DNA of 64,000 nt from Azorhizobium doebereinerae UFLA1-100 (lineage in GTDB: Bacteria; Pseudomonadota; Alphaproteobacteria; Rhizobiales; Xanthobacteraceae): positions 38,246 to 102,245 of the forward strand of contig NZ_AXBA01000025.1 in NCBI RefSeq assembly GCF_000473085.1, given 5' to 3'. Under the pieces are notes generated by a model. That model ran no database searches. It saw nothing but the letters and a program-made list of their open reading frames with translations, and had not been told where the DNA came from. A program made the translations under genes and the position numbers. Position 1 is the stretch's first letter. Each line of letters begins with the position of its first letter. This document shows, one piece after another, positions 1-9,772 of the stretch.

Positions 1-521
<521 letters not shown>

Positions 522-730
522 CCGCCCATCCCGGCCGGTCGAGACGCCGCTCGGCCGATTGATATGCGGCCATAGGATACCGCCGATTGTGACCGCAGTG
601 ATACCGGCGTGCCCTTGCGGCGGCGTCCCAGACCTGCAACCCTGCATCGGCATACCTCGGGGGAGCCAACCGTCCGCCGAGGTGTGAACCGTCCCGGTGG
701 GGGAGGCGGTGTTCGGCGGCGTGGCACCGC

Positions 731-2977
731 ATGAGGTGTCCGTGCTTCCGCTCCGCGTGGGTCGGAGGGCGGAGCGTGACCTGGACATCGGCAAACGAGG
801 CACTCGACATCCTCGCCGAACTGGTTTCCGCGGCGAACAGGGCCGGCGATCTGTCATGCCTGAATGCGGATCTGCTCGGTCGCATGGCGGCGGTTTACGG
901 GCTTCAGCGGATCTCGCTGTTCCAGGTGCACGAGAAGGACGGTGCCGGTGTTTCGGCGACCTGCCGGGTGGACTGGACCTTGCCCGGGCGTCCCGCCCTC
1001 GTCGCCGGCACCCACCCGCCGCTGACCGTGGATGGCGGCGACCCGCTGCTCGCCGAATGGGCGGCCCGGCGACGGCGCGGCGAGATGGTCTGCGGCCTCA
1101 CGCGCGACCTGACGGGCTATGCGGGCGCCTTCTTCCAGGCCTATGGGATCGTGAATTTCCTGACCGTCCCGGTCATGGTCCACGGGCGCTGGTGGGGGCA
1201 TTTCTGCGTCGACAGCGCGGATGAGGGCCGCGCCTGGAGCGCCGGCGAGCAGCGGGCGTTCCGATGCATGGCGGACGTGCTCTCCGGCGTCGTCGCCCGG
1301 TCCGGCACCGAGCAGGTGGTCAGCGAGGCCAGCCGGCAGGCCATGCTGGACAGTTCGATCGACGGGGTGGTGATCGCCGACGAGGCCGGCGCGATCATCG
1401 AGTTCAACCGCGCCGCCGAGGTCATGTTCGGCTATTCCCGTGCCGGCGTGCTCGGCCGCTCCATGACCGAGACCATCGTTCCGGCCCACTATGCCGGGCG
1501 GCACAAGGAAGGGTTCGCCCGTCACCTCGCCACCGGGGAAAACCGCATCCTGCAACGGCTGATTGAAGTGGAAGCCCGGCGGTCGGACGCATCCGTGTTT
1601 CCGGTGGAACTGACGGTCAGCGAGATCAAGGCCGATGGGCGGCGGATGTTCGCGGCTCACCTGCGGGACATCTCCGACCGTCTCGCGGCGCGCCGGGAAC
1701 TGGAGCGCCTCGCCTATTTCGACGGTGCCACGGGGTTGCCCAACAGGGCCGGGCTCATGCGCCTGAGCGCACGGCGGGCCGGGGAGCCGGCGGGGGCCGT
1801 GGTGGTTCAGCTGCGCGACCTTGGCGTCCTCGCCGCCAGCCTGGGCGAGGACTGGGCCAAGCCCATGGTGCTGGAGATGACCGGTCTGCTCGGCGCCCTT
1901 CTGCCGCCGGATGCCACGCTGGCACGTACCGGCGAAAGCGAATTTGCCATCGTGCTCTGGCAACCGGGCGGCGCCGTGGACCTTGCCGCGCGGCTACAGC
2001 GCCGGCTCGGCACCGCTCTGGTGATGCCGAGCCGCCGCCGCTTCTACGTGCGCGCCGGCATTGGCGTGGTGGAACGGGGCGGACCGATCACCGACATCCT
2101 GCGCGATGCGGACATGGCATCGCGAGGCAGCCCGGACGGCGCCGCCTGCGTGTTCGAGGAGGCGATCCGGGCCAGCCACCAGCGCCGCCTGGAACTGGAG
2201 ACCGCCCTGCGCGACGCCGTGCAGCAGCGCCGCCGGGAATTGACCCTGCACTACCAGCCGGTGGTCGCCATCACCACTGGCGCGGTGGCCGGCTTCGAGG
2301 CGCTGGCGCGCTGGCAGCCGCCCGGCCGGGACAGCGTGCCGCCCGGCGTGTTCGTGCCGCTGGCGGAAGCCTCGGGCCTGGCCGACAGCCTGGGCGACTG
2401 GGTGATCGAGGCGGCGATGGCGGACTGCGCCGCCTGGAGGCGCGAGCGCGAGGGCGCGGGGCTTGCCCCGCAGCATGTTTCCATCAACCTGTCCGCCACC
2501 CAGCTCTCCGCCCCCGATCTCGCCGAACGGATCGGCGAGGGCCTGGCCCGGCACGCCCTCGACGCCAGGCTGGCGCGGTTCGAACTGACCGAGAGCGCCA
2601 TCCTCAGCCAGCCGGATCTTGCCATCCGCACGCTGCACAGCCTGCGGGCGCTCGGCTGCTCGACGGCCATCGACGACTTCGGCACCGGCTATTCCAGCTT
2701 CAGCTATCTCCAGCGCCTGCCCATGGACGTGCTGAAGATTGACCGCAGTTTCGTCCAGGACCTGGCGCGCAACGAGCGCACCCGCGACATCGTCCACGTT
2801 ATGGTTGAGCTGGCCCACGGACTCGGCATGACCGTGGTGGGAGAGGGTGTGGAGACCTGCGAGACCTTGCAGATCCTCGGACAGCTGGGCTGCGACTATG
2901 GCCAGGGCTTCCTGCTGGGCCGCCCCATGGCGCGCGGGGCCGCCGCCGCCTTGCCGGAGCGTATCTCTCCGTGCTGA
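731..2977 (+). CDS. GAF-PAS-GGDEF-EAL protein, probable cyclic-di-GMP phosphodiesterase
   Basis: 748 residues, no membrane segment. Order: GAF-like sensor (about 20-195), PAS domain (about 200-325, with DSSIDGVVIADEAG and FNRAAEVMFGY), a GGDEF-type domain (about 328-480), and an EAL domain (about 495-740). The GGDEF signature is degenerate (GESEF in place of GGDEF), so cyclase activity is unlikely. The EAL domain keeps FEALARW (E523-A-L525), ELTES, DDFGTGYSS, KIDRSF and EGVE, the residues expected of an active c-di-GMP phosphodiesterase. A GTG at 776, preceded by GGAGGGCGG, would give a 733-aa product and may be the true start. The gene sits between ntrC and ntrY, which are usually adjacent in this group, so it may link nitrogen or redox sensing to c-di-GMP; that link is inference. 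Confidence 0.88.
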   Translation: MRCPCFRSAWVGGRSVTWTSANEALDILAELVSAANRAGDLSCLNADLLGRMAAVYGLQRISLFQVHEKDGAGVSATCRVDWTLPGRPALVAGTHPPLTVDGGDPLLAEWAARRRRGEMVCGLTRDLTGYAGAFFQAYGIVNFLTVPVMVHGRWWGHFCVDSADEGRAWSAGEQRAFRCMADVLSGVVARSGTEQVVSEASRQAMLDSSIDGVVIADEAGAIIEFNRAAEVMFGYSRAGVLGRSMTETIVPAHYAGRHKEGFARHLATGENRILQRLIEVEARRSDASVFPVELTVSEIKADGRRMFAAHLRDISDRLAARRELERLAYFDGATGLPNRAGLMRLSARRAGEPAGAVVVQLRDLGVLAASLGEDWAKPMVLEMTGLLGALLPPDATLARTGESEFAIVLWQPGGAVDLAARLQRRLGTALVMPSRRRFYVRAGIGVVERGGPITDILRDADMASRGSPDGAACVFEEAIRASHQRRLELETALRDAVQQRRRELTLHYQPVVAITTGAVAGFEALARWQPPGRDSVPPGVFVPLAEASGLADSLGDWVIEAAMADCAAWRREREGAGLAPQHVSINLSATQLSAPDLAERIGEGLARHALDARLARFELTESAILSQPDLAIRTLHSLRALGCSTAIDDFGTGYSSFSYLQRLPMDVLKIDRSFVQDLARNERTRDIVHVMVELAHGLGMTVVGEGVETCETLQILGQLGCDYGQGFLLGRPMARGAAAALPERISPC

Positions 2978-3175
2978 GGCACCGGCGGCGCGGGGACAAC
3001 GCCGCCTGCCTCTGGCGGCTGTCACATTTTTGCACCAGTGTCGTTCCACTGCATCAGTACCGAGCGACTCGGTGCTGGGGCGATGCCTGACGGGCCAGTC
3101 CCGGCTCGCCGTGTCAGCAATGCAATCCCGTGTGCCGGCGCCGCCGGTGACCGCGTGTCAGGAGTGGCGTGCCCC

Positions 3176-5410
3176 ATGACCCCAGCCGCGGTGGACCAGA
3201 CGCCGGACAACGGCCCCATCACGCCGGCCGGCTTCGCCCTGGGGCTGCTGGCGCCGGTGGTGGTCGTGCTGGCCCTGGTGTCCGCGCTGGCCACCTTCCT
3301 TGTTCTCATGGGCCTCACCCCGGTGGTGCCGACCCACCAGGTGGTCATCAGCGTGCTGCTGGTGAATGCGGCGGCGGTGTTCGTGCTCAGCGCCATGGTG
3401 GGGCGCGAGATCTGGCGCATCGCCAAGGCGCGGGCGCGAGGGCGGGCCGCCGCCCGGCTGCACATCCGGATCGTCGGCCTGTTCGCGGTGGTCTCCGTGG
3501 TGCCGGCCATCCTGGTGGCGGTCGTGGCCAGCCTGACCCTCGACCGGGGGCTCGACCGCTGGTTCTCCATGCGCACCCAGGAGATCGTCGCGAGCGCGGT
3601 GTCCGTGGCGCAGACCTATGTGCGCGAGCACGCGCTGAACATCCGCGGCGACCTGCTCGCCATGAGCGCGGACATGACGCGCCTGAAGCCGCTTTACGAC
3701 AGCGACCGGGCGCGCTTCACGCAGATATTCACCGCCCAGGCGGCGCTGCGGAACCTGCCCGGCGCCATGCTCATCCGCCGCGACCTCAGCGTGGTCGAGC
3801 GGGCCAACGTGAACATCGGCCGCGAATTCCTGGTGCCGAGCAACATCGCCATCGGCGAGGCGACCGCCGAGCAGCCGGTGATCTATCTGCCCTCGGACGC
3901 CGATTTCGTCGGCGCGGTGATGCCGCTGCGCGACTTCGACGACCTCTACCTCTATGTCGCCCGGCCCATCGACCCGCGTGTGATCGGCTATCTGAAGACC
4001 ACGCAGGAGACGCTGGCGGACTATCGCAGCCTGGAGGAACGACGCTTCGGCGTTCAGGTGGCGTTCGCGCTGATGTACATGGTCATCACGCTGATCGTGC
4101 TGCTCTCGGCGGTTTGGCTGGGCATCAACTTCTCCAAATGGCTGGTGGCTCCCATCCGCCGCTTGATGTCCGCCGCCGACCACGTGGCAGCCGGCAATCT
4201 CGACGTGCGGGTGCCGATCTACCGGGCCGAGGGCGACCTCGCCTCGCTGGGCGAGACCTTCAACAAGATGACGCAGGAACTGCGCAGCCAGCGCGAGGCC
4301 ATCCTCAAGGCGCGCGATCAGATCGACAGCCGTCGCCGTTTCACCGAGGCGGTGCTGTCCGGCGTCGGCGCCGGCGTCATCGGCCTCGATTCACAGGAGC
4401 GCATCACCATCCTCAACCGCTCCGCCGAGCGCCTGCTCGGGCTCAGCGAGGTTGAGGCGCTGAACCAGCCGCTGGCCGAGGTGGCGCCGGAGACGGCCGG
4501 CCTGCTGGCGGAGGCCGAGGCCGAGCATGCCCGCCAGCGCAGCGTCCAGGGCAACATCACCCTGACCCGCGACGGCCGCGAGCGCACCTTCGCGGTGCGT
4601 GTCACCACCGAGCAGTCGTCCGAGGCCGAGCACGGCTGGGTGGTGACGCTCGACGACATCACCGAGCTGATCTCCGCCCAGCGCACCTCTGCCTGGGCGG
4701 ACGTGGCGCGGCGCATCGCCCACGAGATCAAGAACCCGCTGACCCCGATCCAGCTCTCCGCCGAGCGGCTGAAGCGCAAGTTCGGCAAGCACGTGACGCA
4801 GGACCGCGACGTGTTCGACCAGTGCACCGACACCATCATCCGCCAGGTGGGCGACATCGGCCGCATGGTGGACGAATTCTCCTCCTTCGCCCGCATGCCC
4901 AAGCCCGTGGTCGACAGCCAGGATCTGGCGGAGACCACCCGGCAGACCGTCTTCCTCATGCGGGTCGGACATCCGGAAGTCGCATTCGAGGCCAACATCC
5001 CATCCTCCCTGCCGGCGCGGTTCGACCGCCGCCTGATCTCACAAGCCCTGACCAACATTCTCAAGAACGCCGCCGAGGCCATCGAAGCCGTTCCGGTGGA
5101 GGTACGAGGACAAGGGCGCATCCGCGTGAGCGCGGAGCGTCTCGGAGAAGACCTGGTGATCGACATCATCGATAACGGAACGGGCCTGCCGCAGGAGAGC
5201 CGCAGCCGGCTGCTGGAGCCTTATGTGACGACGCGGGAAAAGGGGACGGGGCTCGGCCTCGCCATCGTGGGCAAGATCATGGAAGAGCACGGCGGCGGCA
5301 TTGAGCTCTATGACGCCCCGGACGGGCGCGGCGCCTGGATCCGCCTGCGCATCCGGGCGGAGGGTCCGCTGCCCGAGGCCGCTCCGCGCGCCAAGACGGG
5401 GAGCAACTGA
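3176..5410 (+). CDS. ntrY: Nitrogen sensor histidine kinase NtrY
   Basis: Membrane histidine kinase of the NtrY/NtrX two-component system, which controls nitrogen and redox metabolism in alphaproteobacteria. From the chosen ATG (744 aa): N-terminal hydrophobic segments within the first ~110 residues, an extracytoplasmic loop, another membrane segment near 305-325 (MYMVITLIVLLSAVWLGI), a HAMP linker, a PAS domain (ERITILNRSAERLLGLS), a HisKA box (ARRIAHEIKNPLTPIQLSAE) and an HATPase with N box (NILKNAAEAIE) and G boxes (DNGTGLP, KGTGLGLAIV). ATG 3176 has GGAG 11 nt upstream. An in-frame ATG at 3038 would add 46 residues of low plausibility. It ends 3 nt before ntrX, so the pair is co-transcribed. 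Confidence 0.95.
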   Translation: MTPAAVDQTPDNGPITPAGFALGLLAPVVVVLALVSALATFLVLMGLTPVVPTHQVVISVLLVNAAAVFVLSAMVGREIWRIAKARARGRAAARLHIRIVGLFAVVSVVPAILVAVVASLTLDRGLDRWFSMRTQEIVASAVSVAQTYVREHALNIRGDLLAMSADMTRLKPLYDSDRARFTQIFTAQAALRNLPGAMLIRRDLSVVERANVNIGREFLVPSNIAIGEATAEQPVIYLPSDADFVGAVMPLRDFDDLYLYVARPIDPRVIGYLKTTQETLADYRSLEERRFGVQVAFALMYMVITLIVLLSAVWLGINFSKWLVAPIRRLMSAADHVAAGNLDVRVPIYRAEGDLASLGETFNKMTQELRSQREAILKARDQIDSRRRFTEAVLSGVGAGVIGLDSQERITILNRSAERLLGLSEVEALNQPLAEVAPETAGLLAEAEAEHARQRSVQGNITLTRDGRERTFAVRVTTEQSSEAEHGWVVTLDDITELISAQRTSAWADVARRIAHEIKNPLTPIQLSAERLKRKFGKHVTQDRDVFDQCTDTIIRQVGDIGRMVDEFSSFARMPKPVVDSQDLAETTRQTVFLMRVGHPEVAFEANIPSSLPARFDRRLISQALTNILKNAAEAIEAVPVEVRGQGRIRVSAERLGEDLVIDIIDNGTGLPQESRSRLLEPYVTTREKGTGLGLAIVGKIMEEHGGGIELYDAPDGRGAWIRLRIRAEGPLPEAAPRAKTGSN

Positions 5411-5413
5411 GCC

Positions 5414-6778
5414 ATGGCCCATGACATCCTCATCGTCGACGACGAGCCGGACATCAGCGGTCTGGTGGCGGGCATCCTCGAGGACGAAGGCTATTCCGCC
5501 CGCACCGCGCGCGACGCCGACGGCGCGCTGGCGGAGATCGCCTCGCGCCGGCCCAACCTCATCTTCCTCGACATCTGGCTCCAGGGCAGCCGGCTGGACG
5601 GACTGGAACTGCTGGACATCATCAAGCGCGAGCACCCGGAAGTGCCGGTGGTGATGATCTCCGGCCACGGCAACATCGAAACTGCGGTGGCCGCCATCAA
5701 GCGCGGCGCCTACGACTTCATCGAGAAGCCGTTCAATGCCGACCGTCTGGTGGTCATCACCGAGCGGGCGCTGGAGACGCTGCGCCTGCGCCGCGAGGTG
5801 CGCGAGCTCAAGCAGCTCACCCAGCCGCACACCATGGTGGGGCGCTCCAGCGTCATCCAGCAACTGCGCGCCACGGTGGAGCGCGTGGGGCCGACCAACA
5901 GCCGCATCCTGATCGTCGGGCCGTCCGGCTCGGGCAAGGAATTGACCGCGCGCCTTATCCATACCGCCTCGGCGCGTTCGCAGGGGCCGTTCGTGGTCAT
6001 CAACGCCGCCGCCATCACGCCCGAGCGCCTGGAATACGAACTGTTCGGCGTCGAGGACGGCGAGGGGCGCGAGCGCCATCGCGGCGCGCTGGAGGAGGCG
6101 CACGGCGGGACGCTGTTCCTCGACGAGATCGCCGACATGCCGCGCGAGACGCAGAATCGCGTGCTGCGCGTGCTGGTGGAACAGACCTTCACCCGCATCG
6201 GCGGGGCGGAGAAAGTGCGCGTGGACGTGCGCATCATCTCCTCCACCGGGCGGCACCTGGAGGAGGAGATCGCCGCCGGGCGCTTCCGCGAGGATCTCTA
6301 CCACCGCCTCAGCGTGGTGCCGATCCGCGTTCCGCCTCTGGCCGAGCGGCGCGAGGATATCCCCGACCTCGTGGACTTCTTCATCGAACTGATCTCGCAG
6401 ACCACCGGCCTGCAGCGCCGCAAGGTGGGCGAGGACGCCATGGCCGTGCTCCAGTCCCACGACTGGCCCGGCAACGTGCGCCAGCTGCGCAACAATGTGG
6501 AACGGCTGCTGATCCTGGCGGGCGGCGACGCGGACGCGGAGGTCACCGCCTCCATGCTGCCGCCGGACGTGGGCGCGCTGGTGCCGAGCCTGCCGAACGG
6601 CAATGGCGGGGAGCACCTCATGGGCTTGCCGCTGCGTGAGGCGCGCGAGGTCTTCGAGCGCGAGTATCTGGCGGCGCAGATTAACCGCTTTGGCGGCAAC
6701 ATCTCGCGCACGGCGGAATTTGTGGGCATGGAACGTTCGGCCCTGCATCGAAAGCTCAAGGCGCTGGGCGTAGGCTGA
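5414..6778 (+). CDS. ntrX: Nitrogen assimilation response regulator NtrX
   Basis: 454 aa. A receiver domain (residues 1-~120, phospho-acceptor D53 in FLDIW) is followed by an AAA+ domain with Walker A GPSGSGKE (about 170) and Walker B GGTLFLDEI, and a C-terminal Fis helix-turn-helix (ISRTAEFVGMERSALHRKL). The sigma-54 contact loop that normally reads GAFTGA is absent: that stretch reads GEGRERHRGALEEAHG. NtrX of alphaproteobacteria is known for this loss and is thought to act with sigma-70 promoters rather than as a classical enhancer-binding protein. It is the cognate partner of NtrY immediately upstream (3-nt gap). Confidence 0.95.
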   Translation: MAHDILIVDDEPDISGLVAGILEDEGYSARTARDADGALAEIASRRPNLIFLDIWLQGSRLDGLELLDIIKREHPEVPVVMISGHGNIETAVAAIKRGAYDFIEKPFNADRLVVITERALETLRLRREVRELKQLTQPHTMVGRSSVIQQLRATVERVGPTNSRILIVGPSGSGKELTARLIHTASARSQGPFVVINAAAITPERLEYELFGVEDGEGRERHRGALEEAHGGTLFLDEIADMPRETQNRVLRVLVEQTFTRIGGAEKVRVDVRIISSTGRHLEEEIAAGRFREDLYHRLSVVPIRVPPLAERREDIPDLVDFFIELISQTTGLQRRKVGEDAMAVLQSHDWPGNVRQLRNNVERLLILAGGDADAEVTASMLPPDVGALVPSLPNGNGGEHLMGLPLREAREVFEREYLAAQINRFGGNISRTAEFVGMERSALHRKLKALGVG

Positions 6779-6814
6779 CGAACGGGGAACGGGTAAGGTC
6801 ACATTGTCCGTCGT

Positions 6815-6856
6815 GCGCCGCCGGGCCGGGGGAAGCCCCGGCAGCGCCGCCGGGCC
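6815..6856. repeat. Direct repeats flanking a hairpin, ntrX-trkA gap
   Basis: The 13-mer GCGCCGCCGGGCC occurs at 6815-6827 and again at 6844-6856. Between and overlapping them is an inverted repeat, GCCGGGG (6825-6831) with CCCCGGC (6836-6842), around a GAAG tetraloop. No T-tract follows, so this is not a canonical terminator. It could be a transcription pause or mRNA-processing structure. Confidence 0.4.
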
Positions 6857-6926
6857 GACGGGAACGGGGAAGCGCATGCGGGGGCGAAGTTCGCCCACCG
6901 CGTGAACGGCCCCAGGGGGAAAGCCA

Positions 6927-8303
6927 ATGAAGGTCGTGATCTGCGGGGCGGGGCAGGTGGGGTTCGGCATCGCCGAGCGCCTCGCTGGCGAGCAGAACGA
7001 CGTCTCCATCGTCGATGCCAATCCGCGGCGCATCCAGATCGCCACGGACCAGCTCGACGTGCGCGGCGTGGTGGGGCACGGGTCGCATCCCGATGTGCTG
7101 GCGCGTGCCGGCATTGAGCAGGCCGACATGCTCATTGCCGTTACCCTGCATGACGAAGTGAACATGGTGGCCTGCCAGGTGGGCCACGCGCTGTTCAACG
7201 TGCCGACCAAGGTGGCGCGCATCCGCGCCCAGACCTATCTCCAGCCGGAATGGCGCGGCCTCATGTCGCGCGATCACCTGCCGATCGACGTGGTGATCTC
7301 GCCGGAGATCGAGGTGGGCGAGATGGTGCTGCGGCGCCTGTCGCTGCCCGGCGCCATCGACACCGTGTCGTTCGCCGACGGCTCGGTGGTGGTGGCGGGC
7401 GTCCATTGCGGCGACGATTGCCCGGTGGTGGACACTCCGCTCAGCCAGTTGACCCAGCTGTTCCCGGATCTCGCCGCAACCATCGTCGCCATCAACCGCG
7501 GCGGCAAGGTCTCCCCGGCGCGCTCCGGCGACCATCTGCTGGTGGGCGACATCGCCTATTTCATCGCCCAGGCGGACCAGGTGGGCCGCACCCTCTCCAT
7601 CTTCGGGCATGACGAGATCCCGGCCCGCCGCATCATCATCGGCGGCGGCGGCAACATCGGCCTTTACGTGGCCCAGGAACTGGAAAAGCGGAATTCCGCA
7701 GCCCGCATCAAGGTCATCGAGCACACCCGCGAGCGTGCCCAGGCCATCGCCGAGACGCTGACCCGCTCGGTGGTGCTCAACGGCGACACGCTGGCGCGCG
7801 AGATCCTGGACGAGGCGGGCGTGGCGGACGCCGATACCATGGTGGCCGTCACCAACGACGACCGTATCAACATCCTCTCCTGCCTGCTGGCCAAGCAGCT
7901 TGGCGCGCGCCGCATCCTGGCGCTGGTGAACGAGCAGGGCTATGCGGGCTTTGCCCGGGGGCTCGGCATCGATGCTTATGTGAACCCGCGCCAGATCACC
8001 GTGTCCAAGGTGCTTCAGCATGTGCGGCGCGGGCGCATCCGTGGCGTCCATGCGCTGCTCGACGGCGCCGGCGAGATGATCGAGGCGGAGGCGCTGGAAA
8101 CCTCGCCGCTGGTCGGCCGCCCGCTGCGGGACATCGATTTGCTCCAGGGCCTGCGCATCGGCGCCATCGTCCGCAACGGCGCCGTGATGCTGCCGAAGGG
8201 CGACACGGTGGTCCGCGCCCAGGACCGCGTGGTGCTGTTCGCCGGGGCCGACCAGATCAAGCGCGTGGAGCAGTTGTTCCGCGTCAGCCTCGAATTCTTC
8301 TGA
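6927..8303 (+). CDS. trkA: Trk system potassium uptake regulator TrkA
   Basis: 458-aa cytoplasmic NAD-binding subunit that gates the TrkH K+ channel. It has two RCK repeats. The first Rossmann fold starts at residue 1 (MKVVICGAGQVGFGIAERLA) and the second near residue 233 (RIIIGGGGNIGLYVAQELEK); each is followed by a TrkA-C domain. Length matches the family (458 aa in E. coli). GGGGGAAAG precedes the ATG. The gene lies 148 bp after ntrX and 19 bp before trkH, so trkA-trkH form a K+ uptake operon. Confidence 0.95.
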   Translation: MKVVICGAGQVGFGIAERLAGEQNDVSIVDANPRRIQIATDQLDVRGVVGHGSHPDVLARAGIEQADMLIAVTLHDEVNMVACQVGHALFNVPTKVARIRAQTYLQPEWRGLMSRDHLPIDVVISPEIEVGEMVLRRLSLPGAIDTVSFADGSVVVAGVHCGDDCPVVDTPLSQLTQLFPDLAATIVAINRGGKVSPARSGDHLLVGDIAYFIAQADQVGRTLSIFGHDEIPARRIIIGGGGNIGLYVAQELEKRNSAARIKVIEHTRERAQAIAETLTRSVVLNGDTLAREILDEAGVADADTMVAVTNDDRINILSCLLAKQLGARRILALVNEQGYAGFARGLGIDAYVNPRQITVSKVLQHVRRGRIRGVHALLDGAGEMIEAEALETSPLVGRPLRDIDLLQGLRIGAIVRNGAVMLPKGDTVVRAQDRVVLFAGADQIKRVEQLFRVSLEFF

Positions 8304-8322
8304 ACCGGCCCGATCCCCGCCC

Positions 8323-9741
8323 ATGGCCTCCGCCATCCGCCTGTTTGCCCTGGTCTTCGCGCTGGTCGCGGCGGCGGCGCTCGTGCCGGCGGCGGCGGCC
8401 CTGGCGGCCGGAGACGGCACGGCGGGCAGCTTCATCGCCACGGCGCTCGGCTGTACCTTCCTGGCGGGGGCGGTCTATTTCTCCGTGCATGGCCGCCGGG
8501 GCGGCATGCGGCGGCTGCACATGTTCGCCGCCATGGCGGCGCTGTGGGTGCTGGTGCCGCTGGTCAGCGCGCCGGCCATCGCCTTCGCCGCCGACCTGCC
8601 GCTGCGCGGGGCGCTGCTGGAGGCGGTGTCGGCCTTCACCACCACGGGCACATCGGCGGTGAGGGACGGCCCGGCGGGCCTCTACCTCTGGTTCGCGCTG
8701 CTGCAATGGAGCGGCGGCCTGCTTACCATCATCTCGGGTATCGCCGTGCTGGCCCCGGCGGGCGTCGGCGGGCTGCCGGACCGCGCCACGGCCACGGGCG
8801 AATCGCATGAGGCCATCGACCTGATGGAGGCGGTCCGCAGCGTGGCCCCCATCTATGCGGCGGTGACGCTGCTGGCCTTCGTGGCCGTGCTGTTCACCGG
8901 CGTCTCGGTCTATGCCGCGCTCTGCCTCGCCACCGCCGTCGCCTCCACCGGCGCCCACCTGCCGCCGGAGGCGCATCTGGCGCTCGGCAGCGGGACGGCG
9001 ACGAAGTGGGTGATGCTGCCATTCCTGTTGTGGTCCGCCACCAGCGTGCGCTGGCACAAGGCCATCGTCTCCCGGCGGATCAACGCCGCGCCGGAGCAAA
9101 GCGAGAGCCTGATCCTGGCCGGCTACTGGCTGGTGCTGGGGGTGGTGCTGGCCGCCTTCTTCTTCCGCGGCCCGGCCGGGCTGTCGGTCATCGAGGCTGT
9201 GCCGGACGGCCTGTTCGCGGCCGCCTCGCTCATCTCCACCACCGGCCTTGCGCCCTATCCGGGCGCCTACGGGCATGTCCCCACAGGTCTCGTGCTCGCG
9301 GTGGCGTTCATCGGCGGCGGGGCGCTGTCCGTGTCCGGCGGGCTCAAGATCATGCGGGTGCGGGCCATGCTGCTGCGGGCGCGGGGCGACCTGCTGCGCC
9401 TCGTCTATCCCAATCTGGTGCAGCCCTCGCGCACCGGGGAGGGCGGCGTCGGCTCGGCCATGCGCGGCGTGTGGGTGGGGGCCATGGCGCTGTTCATGAC
9501 CTTCGGCTCGGTGCTCATCGTCATGGCGAGCGGCCTGCCCAGCTTTGATGCCGCCGTGACCGGCGCGGTGGCGGCGCTCAGCAATACCGGACCGATCTAC
9601 GACGAATCCGGCGCCGGCTGGCCCGGCCTCGACGGCATCAACCCGCTCGCCGCCCTCGCGGCCGGCTTCGCCATGATCGCCGGGCGGCTCGAGACGGTCG
9701 GCGCCTTCGTCCTCATCCATCTCGCCTTCTGGCGCAACTGA
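8323..9741 (+). CDS. trkH: Trk/Ktr potassium channel-forming subunit TrkH
   Basis: 472-aa polytopic inner-membrane protein with roughly ten hydrophobic segments. It shows the four pore-loop pattern of the TrkH/KtrB superfamily: AFTTTGTSAV near 105, ATAVASTGAHL near 205, SLISTTGLAPYP near 305 and VAALSNTGPIY near 420. Each carries the selectivity-filter glycine. It conducts K+ under control of TrkA, encoded just upstream. No strong Shine-Dalgarno motif precedes the ATG, so the start is tentative and translation may be coupled to trkA. Confidence 0.92.
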   Translation: MASAIRLFALVFALVAAAALVPAAAALAAGDGTAGSFIATALGCTFLAGAVYFSVHGRRGGMRRLHMFAAMAALWVLVPLVSAPAIAFAADLPLRGALLEAVSAFTTTGTSAVRDGPAGLYLWFALLQWSGGLLTIISGIAVLAPAGVGGLPDRATATGESHEAIDLMEAVRSVAPIYAAVTLLAFVAVLFTGVSVYAALCLATAVASTGAHLPPEAHLALGSGTATKWVMLPFLLWSATSVRWHKAIVSRRINAAPEQSESLILAGYWLVLGVVLAAFFFRGPAGLSVIEAVPDGLFAAASLISTTGLAPYPGAYGHVPTGLVLAVAFIGGGALSVSGGLKIMRVRAMLLRARGDLLRLVYPNLVQPSRTGEGGVGSAMRGVWVGAMALFMTFGSVLIVMASGLPSFDAAVTGAVAALSNTGPIYDESGAGWPGLDGINPLAALAAGFAMIAGRLETVGAFVLIHLAFWRN

Positions 9742-9772
9742 CCCTCCAAGAACCCTTCAAGACGGTGCTCCC

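Noticed and set aside
5039..7222. 727-aa minus-strand frame across ntrY-ntrX-trkA
   Set aside because: It crosses three certain genes antisense and shows only His/Arg-rich low-complexity sequence typical of antisense GC-rich frames.
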